A stretch of DNA of 46,421 nt from Deltaproteobacteria bacterium (lineage in GTDB: Bacteria > Desulfobacterota > Binatia > UBA12015). The stretch is from the NCBI GenBank assembly GCA_016874795.1, contig VGTG01000031.1, positions 1-46,421 on the forward strand, read 5' to 3'. Below, in pieces: positions 8,072-16,457 of the stretch (positions are counted from its first letter, which is position 1; each line of letters starts with the position of its first letter). Position numbers and translations under genes: made by a program. The notes beneath the pieces are model-generated. The model was not told where the DNA came from. It saw only the letters and a program-made list of their open reading frames with translations, and did not search any database.

Positions 8072-8536
8072 ATGGCCGCAACCGTCTTCGATTCGCCGGC
8101 GGCGCTCCGGAGCGCGGTCGGAAAGCACCTCGGCTACAGCGACTGGCTCGAGATCACGCAGGAGCGCGTCGACCGCTTCGCGGAGGCGACGGGCGACCAT
8201 CAGTGGATCCACGTCGATCCGGTGCGCGCGAAGGACGGCCCGTTCGGGACGACGATCGCACACGGCTACTTGACGATGTCGCTCGTGAACCTCTTCCTGC
8301 CGCAGATCGTCGAGGTGCGGAACGTCTCGATGGGCGTCAACTACGGCGCGGATCGCCTTCGCTTTCCGGCGCCGGTGCCCGTCGGCTCGCGCATTCGCGC
8401 GGGCGGCGAGCTGATCGAGGCGGACGAGGTGAAGGGCGGCGCCGTGCAGGCGAAGATCCGCGTCACGGTCGAGGTCGAGGGCCAGGACCGCCCCGCCTGC
8501 GTCGTCGAGACGATCAGCCGCTTCGTCCCGGCCTGA
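8072..8536 (+). CDS. MaoC-family (R)-specific enoyl-CoA hydratase
   Basis: A 154-residue single hot-dog-fold protein. The hydratase-2 motif is clear: AEATGDHQWIHVDP with the catalytic Asp/His pair, then FGTTIAHGYLTMSL. It should add water across an enoyl-CoA double bond. It starts three bases after the SDR stop and completes the dehydrogenase-SDR-hydratase set. The next gene is convergent with only 14 bp between the stops. Confidence 0.88.
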   Translation: MAATVFDSPAALRSAVGKHLGYSDWLEITQERVDRFAEATGDHQWIHVDPVRAKDGPFGTTIAHGYLTMSLVNLFLPQIVEVRNVSMGVNYGADRLRFPAPVPVGSRIRAGGELIEADEVKGGAVQAKIRVTVEVEGQDRPACVVETISRFVPA

Positions 8537-8550
8537 GCCGCGGCGCGCCT

Positions 8551-9561
8551 TCAGGCGGACGAGGTCGCGGCGCGCGCGCTCGGGGTCGCGCCGATTTGCT
8601 CGGCCGCGGCGAGGCCCGTCAGGCTCGCGCTCTCCTCCCAGAGCTCGCGCGCGAGCTCGAGGTCGTACGACAGCTCGGAGGAGGGGATCGCTCGCATCCC
8701 CTCGAAGTACTGCCGCGTCGTGCCGTCGAGGCTCTCGTCGACGACGAGGCGTGCGAGCGCCGCGCCTGACGCCTGCGTGCTGTTCACCTTCGGCAGGACG
8801 CGCAGCGCCGGCAGGACGAAGCGCCAGAGCGCACGCTGCCAGCCGGCATAGTCGCGCGCGAGACCGGTTCCGGGCATCAAGCCGGGATCGAAGGCATTCA
8901 CCGTGATCGGCGCCTCGGGAATGCTGCGCCCGCACGCTTCGAGACGGCGCGAGAGCTCGTAGGCGCAGAGGACGTTGCAGAGCTTCGACGTCGTGTAGGC
9001 GCGCCGGCCGAAGAGCGCCTCGGAAGCGTCGCCACCGTCGTCGTCGGGATCCGCGAGCTTTCGCGCGCCGCGGTACCGCGGCGCCGGCATCCCGGTGCGC
9101 TGCGCGGGATCGTGCGTCCCGCTGCTGACGAAGACGATCCGCGCCGGAGCCGCGAGCCACGGCAGCAGGAGGTGCGCGAGAAGATAGTGGCCGAGGTGAT
9201 TGACGGCGAACGTCGCCTCGAAGCCGTCGAGGCTGCGCGTACGCCGCGTGAACTGGAGCCCGGCGTTCAGCACGAGCGCGCGGAGCGGAGGCACGTCCGC
9301 CGCGCGCAGCTCGGCGGAGAAGCGCTCCGCGAAGGCACGCACGTCGGCGAGCGACCCGAGATCGAGCGCGCGCGCTTCGATCCTCACCTCCGGGTGACGC
9401 TCGCGCAGAGCGCGTGCCGCGGCGCGAGAGCGCTCGAGGTCCCGCGAGGCGAGGACGATCGTTCGCGACGGCGCCGCCCGCACGATCGCATCCGCGCACG
9501 CGAGCCCGAGGCCGCTATTCCCGCCCGTGATCAGGACCGTTCCCCGCTCCGCATCCGCCAT
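8551..9561 (-). CDS. Short-chain dehydrogenase, protochlorophyllide-reductase-like subfamily
   Basis: A 336-residue SDR with TGGNSGLG near residue 13, VLNAGLQ, and the YTTSK active-site pair. The long insert and C-terminal part (NAFDPGLMPGTGLARDY) are characteristic of the large SDRs annotated as protochlorophyllide-reductase-like or retinol-dehydrogenase-like. No photosynthesis genes are nearby, so a role in chlorophyll synthesis is not implied. The frame is open upstream to 9822, but that extension has no SDR character and the ATG at 9559-9561 places the glycine motif at the expected distance. It stands alone on the minus strand. Confidence 0.8.
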   Translation of the reverse strand: MADAERGTVLITGGNSGLGLACADAIVRAAPSRTIVLASRDLERSRAAARALRERHPEVRIEARALDLGSLADVRAFAERFSAELRAADVPPLRALVLNAGLQFTRRTRSLDGFEATFAVNHLGHYLLAHLLLPWLAAPARIVFVSSGTHDPAQRTGMPAPRYRGARKLADPDDDGGDASEALFGRRAYTTSKLCNVLCAYELSRRLEACGRSIPEAPITVNAFDPGLMPGTGLARDYAGWQRALWRFVLPALRVLPKVNSTQASGAALARLVVDESLDGTTRQYFEGMRAIPSSELSYDLELARELWEESASLTGLAAAEQIGATPSARAATSSA

Positions 9562-9807
9562 GGCGTCGGAGTATACACGCCGAGGCGGCGGCCGTCGTAT
9601 CGGGCGCAGCGCCTTCCGCCAGGCCGGATCAGCCCCGTCGTCGTGCCTTCGGGGAAGTTCAGGATCGAGAGCCCCGCGTTCAAGGCTCGCCGCGCGACGT
9701 TCTTCATTCTTCTCGTCTTGTTCGCCGTGGAGCGTAGCGACTTTGGTGGCGACGCGAGGAAGGCCCCGAAAACTGTTCATGACGGGGGACTTGCATTCGT
9801 TACCGTC

Positions 9808-9833
9808 TTCGAGCATGTTCATTTTCGAGCATG
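9808..9833. repeat. 10-bp direct repeat at the TetR start codon
   Basis: TTCGAGCATG occurs at 9808-9817 and 9824-9833, a 16-bp period; the second copy contains the ATG of the TetR gene. It could be an autoregulatory site or a short duplication. Upstream, 9562-9807 holds no gene or strong structure that I can see; TTGCAT (9791-9796) is only a weak -35 candidate. Confidence 0.35.
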
Positions 9834-10526
9834 ATCGAAAACGCGCAGCGGAATCCCGAAAAAGCCGTGAAGAATGGGGCTCCTTCCGGCCTGCGGGAGC
9901 GGAACAAGCGCTCCAAGCGGGACCGCATCCTGACCGCGGCGCGGGAGCTCTTCTCGACGAAGGGCTTCGCCGCGACGACGACCCGGGAGATCGCCGAGCG
10001 AGCGGGCGTGGGGGCCGGAACGCTCTTCTCCTACGCTCGCGACAAGCGCGAGCTGATCTACCTGGTCCTCCGCGACGAGCTCGACCAGGTCGAAGAGACC
10101 GCCTTCGAGACCGTCCCGCGCGAGGCGCCGCTCGTCGAGCAGCTGATGCACGTCTTCGGCCGCTACTTCGACGCCTACGAGCGCGACCGCTCCCTGGCGC
10201 TCGACCTGATGCGCGAGCGCTATCACATGTTCCTCGACGCCGGATCGGCCGGCGAGGAGATGACCGGGATGACGCTCTCGTTCCTCGAGAAGCTCGCCGC
10301 GCTGGTGGACGCGGCCCGCCGGCGGGATCGCCTGCGCTCCGACTTCCCCGCGCTCACCGCCGCGACGAGCTTCTTCGCGCTCTACCTCCTCGTCGTCGAC
10401 TCGTGGGTCGGAAGCCCCTGGCAGCTTCCGCGAGCGAGCTTCGAGGGCCTTCTGCGCGACGGTCTCCTCCTGCAGGTCGAAGGGCTTCGCGATCGCTCGC
10501 CCGCACGCCCCCGGAGGTCGCGATGA
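9831..10526 (+). CDS. TetR-family transcriptional regulator
   Basis: A 231-residue regulator. After a basic N-terminal arm, residues about 29-75 form the TetR helix-turn-helix: RILTAARELFSTKGFAATTTREIAERAGVGAGTLFSY. The rest is an all-helical ligand-binding and dimerisation domain with no recognisable ligand signature. The stop overlaps the ATG of the following UbiB-type kinase gene in an ATGA, so the regulator is translationally coupled to it and probably controls it together with itself. Confidence 0.88.
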   Translation: MIENAQRNPEKAVKNGAPSGLRERNKRSKRDRILTAARELFSTKGFAATTTREIAERAGVGAGTLFSYARDKRELIYLVLRDELDQVEETAFETVPREAPLVEQLMHVFGRYFDAYERDRSLALDLMRERYHMFLDAGSAGEEMTGMTLSFLEKLAALVDAARRRDRLRSDFPALTAATSFFALYLLVVDSWVGSPWQLPRASFEGLLRDGLLLQVEGLRDRSPARPRRSR

Positions 10527-11980
10527 AGCCGCGGGAGAAAAATGCCGGACGCATCCAGGGAAGCGCCGTGCGGCGCTTCGCGCGCGTCTCCGCCATGGCC
10601 TGGGGGATGCCGATGCGGCTCGCGGCGGCGCGCTTCCGCGGGCTCTTCGCCTCGTCGCGACGCCGCCAGGCGATCCTCGACGAGTGCCACGAGCGAAACG
10701 CGGCGCGCGTCCTCGAGACGATGGGCCAGATGAAGGGCGCGCTGATGAAGCTCGCCCAGATGGTCAGCTACGTCAGCTCCGACGTCCCCGAGACGTACCG
10801 GACGCAGCTCGCGGCGCTTCAGGCGAGCGCACCGCCGATGGAGTTCGACGTGATCGCGGTCGAGCTCGAGCGCGAGCTCGGTGGTCGCCTGGACGCGCTC
10901 TTCGCCGACATCGATCCGAAGCCGATCGCCGCCGCGAGCATCGGGCAGGTGCACCGCGCGACCCTTCCGACGGGGGATCGCGTCGCCGTCAAGGTGCAGT
11001 ATCCCGGCGTCGAGGCCGCGATCCGCGCCGACCTGAAGAACGCCGGCTGGCTCTACTCGATGCTCGGCGCGATCTACCCGGCTCTGGACACGGGCCCGGT
11101 CGTCGAGGAGCTGCGCGAGCGGATCTTCGAGGAGCTCGACTACGCGCACGAGGCACGCAGCCAGCAGGCCTTCGCCGACCTGTACGAGGATCATCCGTGG
11201 GTGCACGTCCCGCGGGTGCACGAGCGCTACTGCACGCCGCTCGTCCTGACGAGCGAGCTCGTGCAGGGGCACGACTTCGCGTGGCTGACCGAGCAGTCCG
11301 ACGAGATCCGCCAGCGCGCCTCGGAGGCGCTCTACCGCTTCGTCTTCGGGTCGATGCTGCACCACCGAGCGTTCAACGGTGACCCGCATCCGGGGAACTA
11401 CCTGTTCGACGACGAAGGACGAGTCACGTTCCTCGACTTCGGCTGCGTCAAGTATTTCGAGCCGGAGACGACGAAGGGGATCCGCCGCCTCCATTGCTCC
11501 TACCTGGACGGCGACCGCCCGGCGATGCGCCGCGCCGTGGAGGACCTCGGCTTCCTCACGGCGGAGACGGACATCTCGACCGAGCTCTACCGCGAGTACA
11601 TGGGCTACTTCTACCAGCCGTTCGCGGAGGACCGCGTGTGGGAGTTCACTTCCGACTACACCGTGCGCGCGACCGCGCATGTGCTGAACCGCGGCGATCC
11701 GAAATTCGGCGAGGTGCCGCGGAAGAGCAACATGCCGCGCGAGTTCGTGTTCCTGAACCGTCTCCAGTGGGGCCTCTGGCCGGTCCTGGCTTCGATCGGC
11801 GCGCGTGCCGACTGGCATCGCATCCACCAGGAGTACGTCCGCGACGCACCGCCCGCGACGGAGATGGGACGCGACTTCGCCGCGCACCGGAGCGCGTGGC
11901 GGCGGGCGCGCGGCATCCCGGCCGAGGCGGAGTTGTGGCTCGCGCGCGATGGCGTCCGCTGGAAGCGGCGCGCGGCGTAG
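10523..11980 (+). CDS. ABC1/UbiB (ADCK)-family atypical kinase
   Basis: A 485-residue member of the family that includes UbiB and mitochondrial COQ8, membrane-linked ATPases/kinases involved in quinone or lipid handling. Visible family marks are the alanine-rich nucleotide loop IAAASIGQVHRA, the lysine in VAVKVQYPGV, FEELDYAHEA, the catalytic FNGDPHPGNYLF and the metal-binding FLDFGCVK. The family-specific KxGQ motif is present as KLAQ (MKGALMKLAQMVS), with Ala for Gly. ATG at 10523 overlaps the TetR stop. The open frame extends further upstream but has no family sequence. Downstream, 11981-12119 separates it from a convergent gene and contains no clear terminator. Confidence 0.88.
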   Translation: MKPREKNAGRIQGSAVRRFARVSAMAWGMPMRLAAARFRGLFASSRRRQAILDECHERNAARVLETMGQMKGALMKLAQMVSYVSSDVPETYRTQLAALQASAPPMEFDVIAVELERELGGRLDALFADIDPKPIAAASIGQVHRATLPTGDRVAVKVQYPGVEAAIRADLKNAGWLYSMLGAIYPALDTGPVVEELRERIFEELDYAHEARSQQAFADLYEDHPWVHVPRVHERYCTPLVLTSELVQGHDFAWLTEQSDEIRQRASEALYRFVFGSMLHHRAFNGDPHPGNYLFDDEGRVTFLDFGCVKYFEPETTKGIRRLHCSYLDGDRPAMRRAVEDLGFLTAETDISTELYREYMGYFYQPFAEDRVWEFTSDYTVRATAHVLNRGDPKFGEVPRKSNMPREFVFLNRLQWGLWPVLASIGARADWHRIHQEYVRDAPPATEMGRDFAAHRSAWRRARGIPAEAELWLARDGVRWKRRAA

Positions 11981-12119
11981 CGTTCCTTTCCTTTCCAAGG
12001 GTCGGGGCTCGTGCCAGATTCTCGCGGCGCGATTCCGCGCGTCGCGAGAGGAGGCAGCTCGCGGACCCGGCGTACCAGGCGGCGATCTGGTGGTGCGCGC
12101 TCTGGTTCGTCGACAACCC

Positions 12120-15100
12120 CTAGGGCAAGGGACCTTTCGCGCGGAACGTCCCCGGCTGGTTCGCGAGAACCGCGTCGAGCTCCGTCTGCCAGCAGCTCTG
12201 GACGCCGGTTCCGTCGTCGATGACGAGGAGCGCGGTGACGGGCGGCGTGAGCGGCGGGTTCGGCGCGGTGAAGAGCGCGCCCTTCGCGCTCACCTGCACC
12301 TGCGTCCGCCCGGCGGCACCGGCCTTCAGCTTCATCTGCGTGAGACCATTCGGCGCGCCGGTCTTGCTCTTCCGCTTGAAGCCGTCGTCGCCGAGGAGCG
12401 ACCAGCACGGCTTGCCGTCGCAGATGCCTCCGCCGGAAGCGTTCGCGACCGCGATCGGCTGCGCCTCGGCCGAGCCGTCGTAGATGCAGAAGCTGAGCAT
12501 CCGCGTCGCGACCGTCGGCTGCAGGAAGTCCGCGACCTCGGTCGCGTCTCCCTTCGAGATCTTCCAGGTGAGCTTGTCCTTCGCGCCCTCCTTGACGGTG
12601 AGAGAGGCGCCGAGCGGCGAGGCGGAGAAGCAGTCCTTCCTCGGCTCCGCGTCGCACAGAACGCCGACGACGTCGTCGCACGAGTAGAGGTGGACGTCGT
12701 CGACGTACCAGCCGACGAGCCCGTTGCAGCCGTCGAGGCCCATCTCGAAGCGGAGGCGGATCTCGTCGCCTTCCTCCGCGAACGAGCCCAGCGTGACCCG
12801 CGATTGGCCCCAGCTTCCAGTGAGCGAGCCTTCGTCCGCTCCGGTGAAGGCGGCTTCGCCCGCCAGGGGGTCGTCGCTTCCGCTGGTGCGAAGCGTGTCG
12901 TTGTAAGGATTCGCGACGAAGGCCCAGCTCGGTACGAGCGTAAACGGCCCGCCGTTCACGCTGATCTTGAGATTGCCGCCGTCCCAGCGGTCTTCGATCG
13001 CGACCCAGTGATCGAAAGCGAGGCGGAGCCCCGTCACGCCGGCGGGAATCGCGATCGGCGGGCTCTCGAGGTAGAGCACGCCCGCTTCGACGTCGCCCGC
13101 GCAGTCGCCGAGCTCCGGATCGGAAGCGACGAACGCGGCGGAGCCGGATCGGCCCGAGGGAACGTCGCCGACGATCGCCCAGTCGGGCGTGTCGAAGGTC
13201 GACGGCTTCACGACCGCGCGCGTACCGACCGTCCAGCCCGCCAGGCCGCTCTCGAAGTCCTGCAGGAGGATCGTGTCGGGCGCGGCGCTGCAGAGCGGCG
13301 GGACGTCCGGGTCGAGGAGCGGCTCGAAGCCGCACTTCGTGGGAACTTCGCGGAGCTCGACCGCGGCGATCATGTCCGCGACTTCCGCGCAGTCGGAGGC
13401 GTCGATCGGATCGCCGGTCGTTCCGCCCCACGTGCCCGGTCCGGTCGTCAGCGGCTCGTACAGCGGCGCGCCGATCAGGTCCGCGCAGCTCTGCTCGAGC
13501 GAGTCGGCGTGGTCCTCGAAGTTGCTCGCGGGCACCTGGTAGACCGAGGCTGCGCGCCAGTAGACGTGCGCCGCCTTCGCGAGGCCGAGCGCGGTGATCG
13601 TCTCGCCGTTGTAGATGCCGCCGTCGACGAGGAGCGCGAAGCCGTGGTTCGGCACGCCCGAGTTCGTGTGGACACCGCCCGAATCGCCGGAGGTGCACGT
13701 GTAGCTGGCGGATCCGACGCGGCCGGGGTCGCCGTAGCACTCGGGTCGCCACATGTCGCGGATCGCGCCGCCGAAACCGAAGTCGTCCTCGCCCGAGAGC
13801 CAGCGATACGTCGCGTCGCTCGACGGCGAGCCGCTGCCGAACGTCGAGCACGCGGTACCGCTCGCGTTGCGGAGCCCGATCGGCGCGTCCGTTCCGCGAC
13901 CGTTCAGGAAGTCGACGACCTCGCCCCAGATGTCGGAGTACGCCTCGTTCAGCGCGCCGGCTTGCCACTGGTAGATCAGGCCGTGCGTGTACTCGGTGTA
14001 GGCGTGACCCCACTCGTGCGCGACGGTGTCGTCGCCGCTGACGCCGTTGCAGTAGTTCGTCGAGACGCCGTTCCAGCTCGCGTTCGGACAAGCGATCCCG
14101 GGATCGTTGTTGATCGTCCGCATCGTCGCGTCGGCGCCGTCGTAGGAGAGGTAGGCGCCGTTCGTCAGGCTCCCGAAGAGGTTGTAGGACTCGAGCGCGC
14201 CGGCGCTCTCGTCGTTCCACGCCGCGACTTGCGAAGCGCTGCCGCCCGCCCATCCGGCGGGGATCGGCTCGGGATGTCCGAGGCCGTCGTCCCAGACGAC
14301 GTTCGCGAGGGACGTCTCGGCGACGCGACGGCGAATCGCCTCGTGGATTCCGGAGATGCGATCGAGGATCCTGCCGGTGAGCGCGTCGACGAAGAGCCAC
14401 TCGCGGACGCTGAGATCCGCGTCGGCGACCTCGACCTCCCATGCAAGCCGGGGGATGCCCGCGACGCCGCGCAGAAGTCCGGTGTCGAAGATCACGAGCC
14501 GCGTCGCGATCGCTGCGAGGTCACCCGCGCGCACTCGGCCGGCGGTCTCCTTCGCGGCGGCAATGCGCGCGACGCCCTCCGCTTCGGTCGCGGCGACCGA
14601 CGGGGTCGTCGCGAGCGGGCCAGCGATCGGCACGACGACGCCCGCGACGGACGCGAGAGCGAGATCTCGCCGCAGGTGCGCGCGGAGCTCTCCGCCGAAC
14701 ACCTCGACGCCCTGGAAGACCTGACGGTACGCGACGTGGCGCATGCCGAGCGCGTCGCTGGTCTCGCGGAGAAAGCCGAGCTCCTCTCCGGCGCGAGCGA
14801 GGCCGAAGAGCGCCCCGTGCTTCGCGAGGAATTCGGCCGCCTTGCCACGCGCGCTGCGCGCGGTGCTCTGCGGAAGGAGATCTCCGTCGCGTCCCGCGCG
14901 CACCAGGCCGGCGACGCCGGTTTCCGGCCGGGAGCGGACGAGCGCGTCCGCTCCGGCGTCCCGCGAGAGACGTGCGACGGCCGCCGGATCGAGGCCGGGA
15001 CCGCGCGTCTGCGCGGCGATCGCTCCGCTCGGCGCGGCCAGGGATCCCGCCGCGGCGAGGACGGCGAGAAGGACGCTCCAGGCGAGAGTGCGCTGCGGCG

Positions 15101-15122
15101 TCTGCGTCGGCGAGGCGAGCAC
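12120..15122 (-). CDS. Secreted M4 (thermolysin-like) metallopeptidase with C-terminal extension
   Basis: A 1000-residue exported zinc protease. A Sec signal peptide (SVLLAVLAAAGSLAAPS, cleavage near AIAA-Q) leads into an FTP/PepSY-like propeptide (YRQVFQGVEVFGGELRAHL). The catalytic domain carries VAHEWGHAYTEYTHG near residue 366, the third zinc ligand in LNEAYSDIWGE about 24 residues later, and HTNSGVPNHGF. After about residue 620 there is an extension with a jelly-roll-like module (LLQDFESGLAGW ... GWYVDDVHLYSCDD) resembling adhesion modules on other secreted proteases, then a beta-rich tail. The start is GTG at 15122, 123 bp from the divergent SPFH gene. It probably acts outside the cell on proteins. 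Confidence 0.85.
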   Translation of the reverse strand: MLASPTQTPQRTLAWSVLLAVLAAAGSLAAPSGAIAAQTRGPGLDPAAVARLSRDAGADALVRSRPETGVAGLVRAGRDGDLLPQSTARSARGKAAEFLAKHGALFGLARAGEELGFLRETSDALGMRHVAYRQVFQGVEVFGGELRAHLRRDLALASVAGVVVPIAGPLATTPSVAATEAEGVARIAAAKETAGRVRAGDLAAIATRLVIFDTGLLRGVAGIPRLAWEVEVADADLSVREWLFVDALTGRILDRISGIHEAIRRRVAETSLANVVWDDGLGHPEPIPAGWAGGSASQVAAWNDESAGALESYNLFGSLTNGAYLSYDGADATMRTINNDPGIACPNASWNGVSTNYCNGVSGDDTVAHEWGHAYTEYTHGLIYQWQAGALNEAYSDIWGEVVDFLNGRGTDAPIGLRNASGTACSTFGSGSPSSDATYRWLSGEDDFGFGGAIRDMWRPECYGDPGRVGSASYTCTSGDSGGVHTNSGVPNHGFALLVDGGIYNGETITALGLAKAAHVYWRAASVYQVPASNFEDHADSLEQSCADLIGAPLYEPLTTGPGTWGGTTGDPIDASDCAEVADMIAAVELREVPTKCGFEPLLDPDVPPLCSAAPDTILLQDFESGLAGWTVGTRAVVKPSTFDTPDWAIVGDVPSGRSGSAAFVASDPELGDCAGDVEAGVLYLESPPIAIPAGVTGLRLAFDHWVAIEDRWDGGNLKISVNGGPFTLVPSWAFVANPYNDTLRTSGSDDPLAGEAAFTGADEGSLTGSWGQSRVTLGSFAEEGDEIRLRFEMGLDGCNGLVGWYVDDVHLYSCDDVVGVLCDAEPRKDCFSASPLGASLTVKEGAKDKLTWKISKGDATEVADFLQPTVATRMLSFCIYDGSAEAQPIAVANASGGGICDGKPCWSLLGDDGFKRKSKTGAPNGLTQMKLKAGAAGRTQVQVSAKGALFTAPNPPLTPPVTALLVIDDGTGVQSCWQTELDAVLANQPGTFRAKGPLP

Positions 15123-15245
15123 GGGCTCACCATCTCGCCGTCTCGAGGCGTTTCGTCAAGCGACCTTCTTCACGAGCTGCAGCCGCTTCGGCGCGTGGCC
15201 GATAGTCCGGGCAGCGAGCAGGGCCGAACGGCCCAGGGAGACGCC

Positions 15246-16457
15246 ATGTCACAGTTCATGGAGGTCATCGAGTGGCTCGATGACACCGGCCTCGAGATCG
15301 TGCACCGCGTTCCTCCGGAGGGCTCCGGCGAGACCAAGTTCGGCGCCCAGTTGATCGTGCGCGACAGCCAGGCCGCGATCTTCTTCAAGAGCGGGCGCGG
15401 CCTCGACGTCTTCGGGCCGGGACGTCACACGCTGAGCACGCTGAACCTCCCGATCCTCACGAAGGTCCTCTCGCTGCCGTGGGGCTTCACGAGCCCGTTC
15501 CGCGCCGAGGTCTACTTCGTCAATCAGAAGGTCTTCACGAACCTGCGCTGGGGAACGAAGGATCCGGTCGTGTTCCGCGACCGCGAGTTCGGACTGATCC
15601 GCCTGCGCGCCTTCGGCGCGTTCACGATGCGCGTGCGCGAGCCGCTCCTCTTCGTGAACAGCCTCGTCGGGACGCAGGGCTCGTTCACGACGGACGCGAT
15701 CGAGGACTACCTGCGCGAGGTCATCGTCTCGCGCTTGAACGACTATCTCGGCGAGAACGTCCAGAGCCTGCTCGACCTGCCGCAGAAGTACGACGAGATG
15801 GCGCGCGAGGTGCGCGGCCGTCTCGAGACCGATTTCGGGAAGTACGGAGCGGAGCTGGTCGATCTCCTGATCAACCGCATCACGCCGCCGGAGGAGGTCC
15901 AGCGCATGATCGACGGCCGCGGTGGAATGTCCGCGGTCGGAAACCTCGACGACTTCCTGAAGTTCAAGGCGGCGAGCGCGCTCGGCGACGCGGCTTCGGG
16001 CGGCGGAAGCGGCGGGAGCGGCGGGAGCGGCGGAAGCAGCGGGAGCGGCGGAGACGGTGGGAGCTCGGCCGCGGGCTCCGGGATGGGTCTCGGGCTGGGC
16101 GCGGGCCTTGGGCTCCTGCTGCCGGGGATGCTCGTCAAGTCGCGCTGCGGCGATTCTGTCGCCGACGCGCAGATGCTCGCGCGCGGCGTCGTGCACTGTC
16201 CCGAATGCCACGGCGAGGTCACGGGCGACAGCCGGTTCTGCGCGCACTGCGGCCACCAGATGGTGACGGTGAAGCGTTGCTCGCGCTGCGCGAAGAACGT
16301 GACCGCGCAAGCGCGATTCTGCTCGTCGTGCGGTCTCGATCTGAGCGCCGTCCTGCGTTGCGCGCGCTGCGCGACGGCGCTGCCGCCCGAGACGCGCTTC
16401 TGCTTCCACTGCGGCGAGCGGGTCGCAGGCGTGGAGACGCCCGCGCCGACGACGTGA
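15246..16457 (+). CDS. SPFH-domain protein with triple zinc-ribbon tail
   Basis: A 403-residue protein. Residues 1-240 follow the bacterial SPFH/virion-core-like family: MEVIEWLDDTGLEIVHR, KFGAQLIVRDSQAAIFF, FGPGRHTLSTLNLPIL, SPFRAEVYFVNQKVF. A Gly/Ser repeat linker (about residues 252-282) and a Gly/Leu-rich hydrophobic stretch follow. The C-terminus contains three CxxC...CxxC ribbons (CPECHGE, CAHCGHQ, CSRCAKN, CSSCGLD, CARCATA, CFHCGER). Such proteins are thought to form membrane-associated scaffolds; the function is not established. ATG at 15246. The stop overlaps the GTG of the next zinc-ribbon gene, so the two products are made together. Confidence 0.82.
   Translation: MSQFMEVIEWLDDTGLEIVHRVPPEGSGETKFGAQLIVRDSQAAIFFKSGRGLDVFGPGRHTLSTLNLPILTKVLSLPWGFTSPFRAEVYFVNQKVFTNLRWGTKDPVVFRDREFGLIRLRAFGAFTMRVREPLLFVNSLVGTQGSFTTDAIEDYLREVIVSRLNDYLGENVQSLLDLPQKYDEMAREVRGRLETDFGKYGAELVDLLINRITPPEEVQRMIDGRGGMSAVGNLDDFLKFKAASALGDAASGGGSGGSGGSGGSSGSGGDGGSSAAGSGMGLGLGAGLGLLLPGMLVKSRCGDSVADAQMLARGVVHCPECHGEVTGDSRFCAHCGHQMVTVKRCSRCAKNVTAQARFCSSCGLDLSAVLRCARCATALPPETRFCFHCGERVAGVETPAPTT

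Noticed and set aside
11981-12123. Short frame ending DPAYQAAIWWCALWFVDNP after the UbiB-type gene
   Set aside because: The last 20 residues look protein-like, but there is no start, no recognisable family and only about 35 plausible codons. It may be another relic, but I cannot support it.
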